DNA of 64,000 nucleotides, from positions 294,501-358,500 of the forward strand of contig JACYXH010000321.1 in NCBI GenBank assembly GCA_026745465.1, in the 5' to 3' direction. The notes beneath the pieces were generated by a model, which did no database searches, was not told the origin of the DNA, and worked only from the letters and a program-made list of their open reading frames with translations. Shown here piece by piece: positions 22,013-33,111 of the stretch. Both the position numbers and the translations under genes were made by a program. Numbering within the stretch: the first letter of the stretch is position 1; every line of letters starts with the position of its first letter. Origin of the DNA: Lota lota. Lineage: Eukaryota; Chordata; Actinopteri; Gadiformes; Lotidae.

Positions 22013-25000
22013 CACATACACACAGCAAATTGTGCACTTTTAAAATGTTGCAACATTTTGTTGAAAACACTTAACCTGGATAGTCCACAGTGGAGAATCA
22101 GTTGAACATTGTCTCAGTTTATTGTCAGTTTACACTCACTGGACATGTCAACATTGTGTAACTTCGATAAGATTATGAGTAACATATCCACATGTTAGAT
22201 TTGGTTTTACCTGACTAGTAACTGAATTTAATTATATAATCAACCACATGTCAAGGGAATAGCAACTGTCCATTTTCAAACATATTTCAGTTGAATATGT
22301 CTCATTTGTGTCAACGAGATTCAACTTTGTGTCTGCTGAGATTTGGTAAGCGCTATCAACTTTATTAATTAACTTTATTATTAACTTTATTAATAGTTTC
22401 ACCTGACTGTGACTTGCTTATCGATAGAAAATTCATAATATTTTAAACGAATGTCTACTGAGTGTCGTTATGTATTATAATAAGCATCACATGATTACCC
22501 CCAACATAAAAGCTGACACTCAACAGCATGTCATATATATGTCAAGTTAATCCCACTCAAAAGGATATGGAGCCCAAACAGGTCAACACACACAGTGAAC
22601 GGGCTCGGCGGACTAACGAGAGGAAGCTGTTCCATTTGTGTGCAAACTGTTCTAAATCCCTGAAGAAGCAGCTCCTCTTCACTGAATGGATTTAGGCATA
22701 AGGACAGGGTACAGGGTGCTGATAATCGATATAGAACCGGTAAGACTCCCTTTATTAGAGCAGAACATCTAGCCTTCAGATCCTTCATTAGAACATGACA
22801 GAACATATGGAACCTGTCTGCCTTCAGATCCTTCATTAGAACATGACAGAACATATGGAACCTGTCTGCCTTCAGATCCTTCATTAGAACATGACAGAAC
22901 ATATGGAACCTGTCTGCCTTCAGATCCTTCATTAGAACATGACAGAACATATGGAACCTGTCTGCCTTCAGATCCTTCATTAGAACATGACAGAACATAT
23001 GGAACCTGTCTGCCTTCAGATCCTTCATTAGAACATGACAGAACATATGGAACCTGTCTGCCTTCAGATCCTTCATTAGAACATGACAGAACCTTTGGAA
23101 CCTGTCGGCCTTCAGATCCTTCATTAGAACACGACAGAACCTATGGAACCTGTCTGCCTTCAGATCCTTCATTAGAACACGACAGAACATATGGAACCTG
23201 TCTGCCTTCAGATCCTTCATTAGAACACGACAGAACATATGGAACCTGTCTGCCTTCGGATCCTTCATTAGAACACGACAGAACATATGGAACCTGTCTG
23301 CCTTCGGATCCTTCATTAGAACACGACAGAACATATGGAACCTGTCTGCCTTCGGATCCTTCATTAGAACACGACAGAACATATGGAACCTGTCTGCCTT
23401 CGGATCCTTCATTAGAACACGACAGAACATATGGAACCTGTCTGCCTTCAGATCCTTCATTAGAACACGACAGAACATATGGAACCTGTCTGCCTTCAGA
23501 TCCTTCATTAGAACACGACAGAACCTATGGAACCTGTCTGCCTTCAGATCCTTCATTAGAACATGACAGAACCTTTGGAACCTGTCTGCCTTCAGATCCT
23601 TCATTAGAACATGATAGAACCTATGGAACCTGTCTGCCTTCAGATCCTTCATTAGAACATGACAGAACCTATGGAACCTGTCTGCCTTCAGATCCTTCAT
23701 TAGAACATGACAGAACATATGGAACCTGTCTGCCTTCAGATCCTTCATTAGAACATGACAGAACATATGGAACCTGTCTGCCTTCAGATCCTTCATTAGA
23801 ACATGACAGAACATATGGAACCTGTCTGCCTTCAGATCCTTCATTAGAACACGACAGAACATATGGAACCTGTCTGCCTTCAGATCCTTCATTAGAACAC
23901 GACAGAACCTATGGAACCTGTCTGCCTTCAGATCCTTCATTAGAACACGACAGAACCTATGGAACCTGTCTGCCTTCAGATCCTTCATTAGAACACGACA
24001 GAACATATGGAACCTGTCTGCCTTCAGATCCTTCATTAGAACACGACAGAACCTATGGAACCTGTCTGCCTTCAGATCCTTCATTAGAACACGACAGAAC
24101 ATATGGAACCTGTCTGCCTTCAGATCCTTCATTAGAACATGACAGAACATATGGAACCTGTCTGCCTTCAGATCCTTCATTAGAACCTGACAGAACATAT
24201 GGAACCTGTCTGCCTTCGGATCCTTCATTAGAACATGATAGAACATATGGAACCTGTCTGCCTTCAGATCCTTCATTAGAACACGACATAACATATGGAA
24301 CCTGTCTGCCTTCAGATCCTTCATTAGAACACGACAGAACCTATGGAACCTGTCTGCCTTCAGATCCTTCATTAGAACACGACAGAACATATGGAACCTG
24401 TCTGCCTTCAGATCCTTCATTAGAACACGACAGAACCTATGGAACCTGTCTGCCTTCAGATCCTTCATTAGAACACGACAGAACCTATGGAACCTGTCTG
24501 CCTTCAGATCCTTCATTAGAACATGACAGAACATATGGAACCTGTCTGCCTTCGGATCCTTCATTAGAACATGACAGAACATATGGAACCTGTCTGCCTT
24601 CGGATCCTTCATTAGAACATGACAGAACATATGGAACCTGTCTGCCTTCAGATCCTTCATTAGAACATGACAGAACATATGGAACCTGTCTGCCTTCAGA
24701 TCCTTCATTAGAACATGACAGAACATATGGAACCTGTCTGCCTTCAGATCCTTCATTAGAACATGACAGAACATATGGAACCTGTCTGCCTTCAGATCCT
24801 TCATTAGAACACGACAGAACATATGGAACCTGTCTGCCTTCAGATCCTTCATTAGAACATGACAGAACATATGGAACCTGTCTGCCTTCAGATCCTTCAT
24901 TAGAACATGACAGAACCTATGGAACCTGTCTGCCTTCAGATCCTTCATTAGAACATGACAGAACATATGGAACCTGTCTGCCTTCAGATCCTTCATTAGA

Positions 25001-28000
25001 ACATGACAGAACATATGGAACCTGTCTGCCTTCAGATCCTTCATTAGAACATGACAGAACATATGGAACCTGTCTGCCTTCGGATCCTTCATTAGAACAT
25101 GACAGAACATATGGAACCTGTCTGCCTTCAGATCCTTCATTAGAACATGACAGAACATATGGAACCTGTCTGCCTTCAGATCCTTCATTAGAACATGACA
25201 GAACATATGGAACCTGTCTGCCTTCAGATCCTTCATTAGAACATGACAGAACCTATGGAACCTGTCTGCCTTCAGATCCTTCATTAGAACATGACAGAAC
25301 ATATGGAACCTGTCTGCCTTCAGATCCTTCATTAGAACATGACAGAACACATGGAACCTGTCTGCCTTCAGATCCTTCATTAGAACATGACAGAACATAT
25401 GGAACCTGGGAGAATCCCTTTATCAGAGCACAACAGAACATAGTGGGTTTGTTGGTATGTTTGTGAGACCATGGTGAAAAGACAACTCCATAAAACCTCT
25501 ATTTATTATTAAAACTAACATGGAAAGCCAAGAACTAATAACCCTAGTTAACAATAGCTACTAGCTGCAATAAAGAAGCTATAAGTATAAGTTATGGTTT
25601 AAATAAATGACACATCCATTCTACATTCATTATTAATACTAGTTAACTCACTATTTTAAAACGTTTAAGCTTGTTCAGGACACTTGTTAATAATTATTTG
25701 GGTTGTAACAAATGGGATGTGTTGATATAGTGTCATCCGGTCAATGTCAGAACACTGAGCTATATTAGGTGTATTTTGTATGGGAGTTGTTCCATTGTTT
25801 TACATGGTTATATATTAGGTGTATTTTGTATGGGAGTTGTTCCATTGTTTTACATGGTTATATATTAGGTGTATTTTGTATGGGAGTTGTTCCATTGTTT
25901 TACATGGTTATATATTAGGTGTATTTTGTATGGGAGTTGTTCCATTGTTTTACAAGGTTATATATTAGGTGTATTTTGTATGGGAGTTGTTCCATTGTTT
26001 TACATGGTTATATATTAGGTGTATTTTGTATGGGAGTTGTTCCATTGTTTTACATGGTTATATATTAGGTGTATTTTGTATGGGAGTTGTTCCATTGTTT
26101 TACATGGTTATATATTAGGTGTATTTTGTATGGGAGTTGTTCCATTGTTTTACATGGTTATATATTAGGTGTATTTTGTATGGGAGTTGTTCCATTGTTT
26201 TACATGGTTATATATTAGGTGTATTTTGTATGGGAGTTGTTCCATTGTTTTACATGGTTATATATTAGGTGTATTTTGTATGGGAGTTGTTCCATTGTTT
26301 TACAAGGTTATATATTAGGTGTATTTTGTATGGGAGTTGTTCCATTGTTTTACATGGTTATATATTAGGTGTATTTTGTATGGGAGTTGTTCCATTGTTT
26401 TACATGGTTATATATTAGGTGTATTTTGTATGGGAGTTGTTCCATTGTTTTACATGGTTATATATTAGGTGTATTTTGTATGGGAGTTGTTCCATTGTTT
26501 TACATGGTTATATATTAGGTGTATTTTGTATGGGAGTTGTTCCATTGTTTTACATGGTTATATGTTAGCCGCAAGCGACTAAGAGGACGTTCCCATTACT
26601 GTGACCTCTTTGTCCCAATTCCCTCCATAGAGAGCTATCCTATATCATATGAACAGATGATGAGACATGAAAATGAAATGAAATCACTTCACAACACTAA
26701 AGAATGGAACGCGTCGCAGACTTCTTCAAAGAAAGTTGCTCATACATGAGAAAGATTAAAGAGTCACTTTTTGTGAAACCAAAGGCATTTCCAAAGCAAA
26801 GAGGATGACCCAAGTTTTCTGTAGAAGGGTTGGTGAGCTTATTGCCGTCACACAAGCAGGTAAGACTTCATGTATGGGGCTCTCCTTGTAATAAAAAAAT
26901 CTGATAGTCATATTACTGAAAGGCTAAATTGTCTAAATGTATATAAAACAAATAGGGAAAAATGTGGAATTTACTTGGAAAACTTTTGTAAATATCCTTC
27001 AGGTTCCTATTTTGTTTAACTTTCATATTTTATTCACCCTTTTTCCGGTTATTATTTGTATGTTCTGTCCTGTATTATTTCATGTGGGGACTAATTTACA
27101 TCACAACAAACTTACACACACATAGAACTTTACAACAAGAAATGTTTGACGAATTTCATTTTTTGTAACATCATTGTTTTTCTTTAGAAATATAGATTGA
27201 TGTATGTTCAGTGGACAACCCATTCCATTACCTTAGCTTATCTATAGAATATCAATGGACATTTAGTGAAAACTACATTCTACCAAGAATGTTTCACTTT
27301 ACTTGGATAGTCCAAAGGATATTTTGGATTGTTATGCATCTGACTACAGGCAGTTCACTCATATGCCGTGCTGTTGAGTGTCAGGTTTTCTGCTTGTGAT
27401 AATCATGTGGTGCTCATTTGAATACTTTACGATTTTTGATCATCTATTGCTATGCAAGTCATTGTCAGGTGAAACGTTTGCTGCCGGGCTACCAAAGGCT
27501 TTTAGATCCATGACGTGCTGACCAGGTGTTTTACTCAGGTTGGACCTGATTTCCTGGTCAGCCGTACGCATTACATTGGCGAGCGCTTTCGGCTCTCCAT
27601 TGGAGTGACTGTTGGGACGTCCAACTTGATCGACACTCTCCCTATCTCTCGAAGGGATTGTGAAGCACACTCTCTCACCCACCAGTTGCGATCTCAGCCT
27701 TTCAGCTCCCGACATTTGGTAACGATTGATTTGACGTGATTCGGTCGTCACCATTTAAAGTACAGAGTTCGGTCCCCAACCTTAGGGGAAACTACTGAAA
27801 ATGGGTAGAAAGTTGAAGTCGAAATTGTGGACTATCCAGGTAACGTGTTACCAAATGTTGCACTATGCATGTGGAGGAAATTGCATGTGCTTTAAAGAAC
27901 AATGAGTTTCTCTTACTTGTTGACCTTGTCCATGAGCTTTTCGGTAGCAGTACATTCAGTGTCTCGGACTTCCTGGATGAGAATGACGTCATAGCGATGG

Positions 28001-29022
28001 ACAGTCTGAAAAGCCCAAAAATAGCAATGAATAGGAGCACTGATTGCAGTTTATTATAAAGGGAAAGGAATTTAAGTATCAAGCTTGACTCTAAAGTTGT
28101 AATCAGTTACTTTGCTAAGTAACTGTAAGCGGTATGGAAAGAGTAGGGAAGGAATTATCCATGTTTAGAAATATAGTGTTAGCTGTTAGTTGCACGTTTA
28201 TGGATACCTGGTACCTGGTTCTGACTGCACAACTTGCTATCTACCCATGGGTACCAGTCCCATGCATGCAGAACTGACAGATGCAGAGCTATTCTTGCTT
28301 TACTTAGGCAAGTCATTTTATGCAAGGATTACCCAAAAGGGTTTAGAGCTTAACAGGTTATAGATTTCCTCAGAGACACCTCTGTGTCTTTCTTTTCCAA
28401 GACCTTTGCATTCCTAGAAATACATTTATATATGTAATTCATGTGTTTTTTTTGTACAAGGGTGAATGGTATCATTATAATAACTATTTGTTGCAACTAT
28501 CCCTAATATAACCAGCCATTCAAAGCTATAGCAACCGTGGCCTGTAACACTAGGGTTAGCTATTTATATGGTTAAAATGCTGATGATACTGATCTAGGTT
28601 TAATATTTATTACAATACAAACAATTGTGCTTTACCAATTTTAATAAGAAAGTAACTCAACTCATAATCAGAAATGTGGCTATGAATGTTTAAATTTGCT
28701 GTATCTATAAATTTGAACACCTACCTTATAGATGGCTCTTGACTGGAAGAATTGAAAGTATTACAACTAACCTGTGTTACAATCCTCCCTGGTCTCCCCT
28801 ACTGTCAAGTTTTCAATCTCTGTCTCAAGTCAGACATATGAGGAAAAAAGTGAAACATTTGACAGCATCAGCAGTCTGTCTTACCTTGATTATGTAATTC
28901 ATCACATCCGGCTTCTCTGACTTTTTTACCCCAAAGCATTTGATGTTGAAGGCCCCGATTAGGAGAGAAGTCCCGAGCTGCAGCAGGGCCAACAGCAGGC
29001 CCCAGGTATAGATCACACGCAT
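18567..29022 (-). CDS. dnase1: Secreted DNase I family endonuclease
   Basis: Extracellular Ca/Mg-dependent endonuclease that cuts double-stranded DNA. Coding exons on the minus strand: 28885-29022, 27917-28005, 21823-21906, 20457-20536, 19981-20093, 19248-19402, 18731-18824, 18567-18614. All are GT-AG and in frame: 266 aa (human DNASE1 282). A signal peptide (MRVIYTWGLLLALLQLGTSL) precedes GAFNIKCFG. Active-site motifs are present: LIQEVRD (metal Glu), VPLHTPP (catalytic His), GDFNA, CAYDR (Asp) and SDHFPVEVRL (second His). The Cys pair ACSY...GCAYDR, the essential disulphide in DNASE1, is kept. The CxxC loop of DNASE1 near residue 101 is absent, as in DNASE1L2. Convergence with eci1 matches human DNASE1L2-ECI1, so dnase1l2 is an alternative name. 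Oddities: the start-codon acceptor is duplicated seven times, exon 4 follows a (TG)n(TA)n acceptor, and introns 3 and 4 carry large satellites. Confidence 0.95.
20555..20735. repeat. Possible dispersed repeat in dnase1 intron 4
   Basis: Starts TTTAAAGGCACTGTAAGCAA, resembling the TTAAAGGCGCTGTAGG ends of the hAT-like MITEs elsewhere in the window. No matching right end was confirmed. Confidence 0.35.
21040..21465. repeat. About 85-bp tandem repeat, 4 copies, one hit by a MITE
   Basis: Units contain CTTCTATTAAACCTTCATTA, TTTAATTGGGCTTATATAG and AATAATAAAGAATAAAGCTG. The second copy carries a 78-bp insertion at a TA dinucleotide. In dnase1 intron 4. Confidence 0.93.
21170..21247. mobile_element. 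78-bp internally deleted Tc1-like element
   Basis: Terminal inverted repeats TACTGCTCAAAAAAATAAAG with CCTTTATTTTTTTGAGCAGTA at the right end, flanked by TA at 21168-21169 and 21248-21249. The ends match a common fish Tc1-like family whose complete members carry a transposase; here only the ends remain. The other units give the empty site (CTTATATAGTTATAGG), which proves the insertion and its TA duplication. Confidence 0.93.
21915..22010. repeat. (CA)n(TA)n beside the dnase1 exon 4 acceptor
   Basis: About 32 CA units then about 14 TA units on plus. On the dnase1 strand this is (TA)n(TG)n immediately followed by TATCCCGAAG and exon 4, occupying the place of the pyrimidine tract. Confidence 0.95.
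22755..25408. repeat. 48-bp satellite, about 55 copies
   Basis: Units CCTTCAGATCCTTCATTAGA + ACATGACAGAACATATGGAA + CCTGTCTG, with few variant sites (ACAC/ACAT, CATATGG/CCTATGG, CAGAT/CGGAT). 48 is a multiple of 3, so the minus strand is open for about 955 codons (16-residue unit MFCHVLMKDLKADRFH) plus an 80-residue unique tail at 22531-22800. It lies wholly in dnase1 intron 3; no splice logic or domain supports a protein. Confidence 0.97.
25758..26562. repeat. 50-bp satellite, about 16 copies
   Basis: Units TATATTAGGTGTATTTTGTA + TGGGAGTTGTTCCATTGTTT + TACATGGTTA, almost identical throughout (a few ACAAGG variants). In dnase1 intron 3, about 350 bp from the 48-bp satellite. Confidence 0.97.
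26563..27910. other. dnase1 intron 3, unique sequence
   Basis: No repeat array. 27440-27780 is more GC-rich and open for 104 codons on minus; I do not recognise the product. It may be an old mobile-element fragment. Confidence 0.4.
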
Positions 29023-29480
29023 CCTGAAAGCATCAAGGTTCACATGGTACTAATCAGACTAACAGCAGGCCCCAGGTATAGATCACACGCATCCTGAAAG
29101 CATCAAGGTTCACATGGTACTAATCAGACTAACAGCAGGCCCCAGGTATAGATCACACGCATCCTGAAAGCATCAAGGTTCACATGGTACTAATCAGACT
29201 AACAGCAGGCCCCAGGTATAGATCACACGCATCCTGAAAGCATCAAGGTTCACATGGTACTAATCAGACTAACAGCAGGCCCCAGGTATAGATCACACGC
29301 ATCCTGAAAGCACCAAGGTTCACATGGTACTAATCAGACTAACAGCAGGCCCCAGGTATAGATCACACGCATCCTGAAAGCATCAAGGTTCACATGGTAC
29401 TAATCAGACTAACAGCAGGCCCCAGGTATAGATCACACGCATCCTGAAAGCATCAAGGTTCACATGGTACTAATCAGACT
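28991..29480 (-). repeat. 70-bp array duplicating the dnase1 start-codon acceptor
   Basis: Seven 70-bp units starting at 28991, 29061, 29131, 29201, 29271, 29341 and 29411. On the minus strand every unit carries TGATGCTTTCAG, then GATGCGTGTGATC and the first codons of the signal peptide. Only the unit nearest the exon body (28991-29060) continues into the exon. In the other six, the ATG frame reads MRVIYTWGLLLV and then stops, so any retained copy adds an upstream ORF. Confidence 0.94.
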
Positions 29481-29751
29481 AATAGGTCACGTGATACCGA
29501 GGACACATTTGGGTTAATTCAGGTCAAGCATTGCATGTCGAAATGAGCCTCATGTACAGTTATACGATTTCTAGTTGGGAAGATTGCAAGTTTGGAAGCC
29601 ATGCCTGATTGGGCTCGCAATGTAATCAGCAAAAATGCAACGCATGTGCTTTGAAAGGCTGCTGCTGTTTGAAGGACATATTTATCCTTTTAAAATACTG
29701 TTTTAATAAAGAACGGGTAACATAACGAAAGATGCTTTTTTATGGAGGCAT

Positions 29752-29900
29752 ATTAAAGGTATAATATGTAATTGGTAACGCTAGGGGTCCCCCCCCCCCA
29801 ATGGTATCATTCAACCCCCCCAGAACTAAGAGTTCTGAGGTTCAATGATACTTTAAGACTGATAGATAAAATGGGAAGCTTCGCATGAGCAACGTCTTAT
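29752..29900. repeat. Dispersed repeat fragment near 29.8 kb
   Basis: TTAAAGGTATAATATGTAAT followed by AACGCTAGGGGTC; the same pair occurs at about 53912-53950 (GCCGCTAGGGGTCTC). Family not identified. Confidence 0.5.
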
Positions 29901-29904
29901 ACAA

Positions 29905-30160
29905 ACATTTGGACTAGTCATAATGACGTTTGAGATTTCGGCAGCTATTACTTGGATTGGTCAAAACTGAATGACAGATATCTGCAACTGTCATTCAGGA
30001 TGTGTGACGAGTTGAGAGTCATTTTCAGTGGCATCACTGCAGATATCTATAACTGGAAAAGTCGGAGTGCTCGTATGAGATCTCCAGACTTTTACTTTCA
30101 GAGTAGCACAGTTGATGCGTGAGCTTTAAATAAAAGGCTCGTCTTTGTAGCGTGTGAAAT
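29905..30160. repeat. Left arm of a dispersed inverted repeat pair
   Basis: Matches 32515-32815 in reverse complement: shared blocks GATATCTGCAACTGTCATTC, AGTCGGAGTGCTCGTATGA and AGGCTCGTCTTTGT. The arms are diverged (indels and substitutions visible), so the duplication is old. Both may be copies of one mobile family. Confidence 0.75.
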
Positions 30161-30691
30161 GAATTGCGTAAAGGAAAAGCAATAAGGACATGAATACCGA
30201 AGACGACTAAGGAAAGGGATTTTTTAAATGTTATCTTTTAGAGCAGTTTAGTAATGTTTTTTCAAATCCAACTATAAATTTACTTTTTAATTGTCGATTT
30301 AATGATTTTTTCCTCAACTGTTTAAGTTAATGCTCCATAAAAAAAGCATATTTAATAATTGTTTAATTGTCTTTAAAAGGGATTCATTATTAAATATTCA
30401 ATATTTATTTTTGTGGCACAATTAGTCCTTGATCCACACTGCTGTGCCTGTGACAATACACAAAGTATACTTTTTTAGATATTCTATTTATTTATTTATT
30501 TACATGAACACTTTAATAATAAATACAGGATTAAATATATTTAATATGTTCAAGTATTAACCTGATTTTGATGCATGCTAAGAATATAGTTAAATACAAT
30601 AAAAACGATGGTATTGTAAAATATGATATAACTCAACCAAAGTAACAGAAAACCTAAAGCCGTAATGCAGTTTTAATTCAGCCCAACTTAC

Positions 30692-30750
30692 CTGCCTGAA
30701 GGTCCAGGAAGAATACACGGCTGGAGGAAGAGCTGCCATTTATAGTCTTC
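30692..30750 (-). promoter_or_regulatory. dnase1 TATA box and non-coding first exon
   Basis: On the minus strand TATAAAT at 30738-30744 is followed about 50 bp later by a strong donor, CAG|GTAAGT, with the exon ending at 30692. The putative exon starts near 30710-30715. It would splice to the exon 2 acceptor at 29024. Similar sequence at about 35853-35935 suggests a duplicated promoter. Confidence 0.6.
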
Positions 30751-30906
30751 TTGCCAGCGCCAGGGTTAGGGTGTTAGGTTAGGGTGGCGCCACCACCATG
30801 CCAGCACCAGGGTGTGCCTTAACCAAATGATTGGGCTCCATGCCAGAAGATATATACATGTGTTAGGTTATGGGCTATCCATTTGAAAACAATGATCATA
30901 ATAACG

Positions 30907-30931
30907 CGTGCGCGTGTGTGTGTGTGTGTAG

Positions 30932-30962
<31 letters not shown>

Positions 30963-31020
30963 CGCACGCGCGTGTGTGTGTGTGTGTGTGCGTGTGCGTG
31001 TGCGTGTGTGCACGTGTGTG
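30907..31020. repeat. (TG/CG)n microsatellite
   Basis: TG run interspersed with CGCG and TGCGTG; alternating purine-pyrimidine throughout, so Z-DNA potential. It is about 160 bp upstream of the dnase1 TATA box. Confidence 0.9.
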
Positions 31021-31488
31021 TTTTGCTGGATCTATAATACACTACGCACTAAACTTAACCAGTCCTTATGGGCGCTGTGCACTACGAGCCCAAACTGCCT
31101 TACAGGTTATACTCTTCATGATTAATAATATTAAACATGACAAGATGCATCTTTTTTGATTGCAGTAGTAACATTAACACCTCTAACTACATGGACACAT
31201 GGATCCCTTTGCCATGCTATCCTTTGTAATAGCCTATCGTTTAAAATAAAGCCTTTTTGTTGTCCTCACGCTTCTGAAATTCCAGGTGCAAATAAGCAGG
31301 TCCATTGGTTTAAGGAGCCAACGGCCATAAGGGATTAAAGATAAGCTGGATCTGTTCGAGCCACACCTTGGAAAACAGAACCTGCGTCCCAATGTGAACC
31401 CAGAGGAGTCTGAAAGAAGAGCCTGAGTCCATGCAGATCAGAGTAAAATGATGTAATCATTTTAGAAAATCAGCAAATGTTTAAGTGG

Positions 31489-32212
31489 GAAGGATTGCAC
31501 TTTGTTATCCTACAGGTTTAAAGACACCATGGCCAACACAGTGGGCCATCGAACCACAGAACTGGCATTGGGACTGGGCCTGCTCTACTCTGCTCCAGAG
31601 GCCTTGGACTGGTGGATAAACTGGTACCAGAAGACCAGGTTGTAAACACAGCCACACTTACCATGGCCAAGTGGCTGGCCATTGATGGTAAGGATCCCAT
31701 CTGCATTCAGGGGATTTCTTAATATTATCATTTGCTGCCATTAGTTAATAGTTTTATTATTATTCGAGGCAGTGATGCACATTGTTAAATAAGTTACATA
31801 TAAAATGTAGTGTAATTTATGTTACAATATTACTTTTCTAATATTACACATGACAAGCAAAACAAACACCCCTTTAACATCACAGGACATATGCAGATAA
31901 ATAACCATATATGGTCCTAAACACCCCTTTAACATCAGGGGACATATGTAGATAAATAACCATATATGGTCCTAAACATCCCTTTAACATCAGGGGACAT
32001 ATGTAGATAAATAACCATATATGGTCCTAAACACCCCTTTAACATCAGGGGAGATGGGAAATGGGACAAAATGGAAATAGACGATTAAATTGTTGATAGA
32101 ATAAGGGGAAAATAATAGAATAAGAATGAATAAAGAATAAATGTGACAGAAGTGTAATGAAAGTAGGACACTTCTCGGTACTCTCTGCCTAGCTCTCTTT
32201 TAAAAAGATTGG
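31489..32212 (+). pseudogene. Broken duplicate of eci1 exon 6 and flanking introns
   Basis: Near-identical to 14528-15905: same acceptor flank (GGAAGGATTGCACTTTGTTA), exon 6 at about 31517-31689, donor GTAAGG, then the 55-bp satellite with three units rather than about 14-15, and the downstream AATGGGACAAAATGG...CTCTTTTAAAAAGATTGG. Within the exon CTGAAGA is missing after CAGAGGC, a 7-bp loss that shifts frame. No other eci1 exons are near it, so it is a partial, non-functional copy about 15 kb from its source. Confidence 0.93.
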
Positions 32213-32514
32213 TGAATTAATCCGATAAATTGGCAATTATCAATCAACAGCATGTTTGCAACATGAGGTTTGTGTTTTTATTGAGTTTTAGAAAAGAGGG
32301 GGGGCATGTTATCCCCATGGTTACAACCCACGCCAACTTTATGATACTTCTTTTAAAAGAGACGGTTTATAAAGCAATGCGTTCAATAATGGTTAAATTA
32401 GTCACATTCAAAATGGCTTTTTAACACTTTTTCAGAGGAAGTTTAAATAATCCCTTTCGTTAGTTCTTTTCCGTAGTAATTTCCTTATTGCTTTTCCTTC
32501 CGCAATTCTTTTAG

Positions 32515-32815
32515 CACACTACTATAACAAAGACGAGCCTTTTCTATAAAGCTCAAGCACCAACTGTGCCACTGCGAAAGTAAAAGGAGACTACAGAGAT
32601 GTCATACGAGCACTCCGACTTTTCCATAGTTAGAGATATCAGCTGATACTGAGAAAGACAGTTGACTCGTCACACATCCTGAATGACAGTTGCAGATATC
32701 TGTAATTCAGTTTTGCCTATCCAAATAATAGTTGCAGATATCTCAGAAGTCCTTTTGACTACTCCAAATTGTTTTGCATGACGTTGCTCATGCGAGGCTT
32801 CCCATTGGAAATTGG
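32515..32815. repeat. Right arm of the dispersed inverted repeat pair
   Basis: Reverse-complement counterpart of 29905-30160. Contains GATATCTGTAATTCAG and CAAAGACGAGCCTTTTC. The eci1 exon 6 duplicate lies between the arms. Confidence 0.75.
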
Positions 32816-33111
32816 CCCAGCAAAGCATTTGAAGGGTTAGCAATAGATATATAAGATAGTTAGAAAATGCCATGAAATAGAAAGGGCTTATCATCTTAAC
32901 GCGTTATTTATTAGAACCGTCTTTTCAATGGGTCAATTATTAGACACTATAAATTATTTCTGTGGCACAATTCGTTCTTCATAAAAGTGACGTAATTTGT
33001 CCTAGTGTCCTAGCCCCAGAATTTCCATAGTTACAGATATCAACAGTGTGATAGGCTTGCCTAAATTATGGCAAGCCGTTTTGTACACATGTATTCCTGA
33101 ATACCTTTCTC

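Noticed and set aside
22531-25398. 955-aa open frame as a repeat-containing protein gene
   Set aside because: It is a 48-bp satellite in a dnase1 intron; a period divisible by 3 without a stop explains the openness. No start context, domain or splice evidence.
22755-26562. CRISPR-like array
   Set aside because: Units are contiguous with no unique spacers, and the DNA is vertebrate.
27440-27754. 104-aa minus-strand frame as a gene or exon
   Set aside because: No recognisable family and no role in the dnase1 splice chain; left as an unclassified GC-richer patch.
31517-31689. Alternative eci1 exon 6
   Set aside because: Carries a 7-bp frame-shifting loss, lies downstream of the eci1 polyadenylation signal and beyond a convergent gene.
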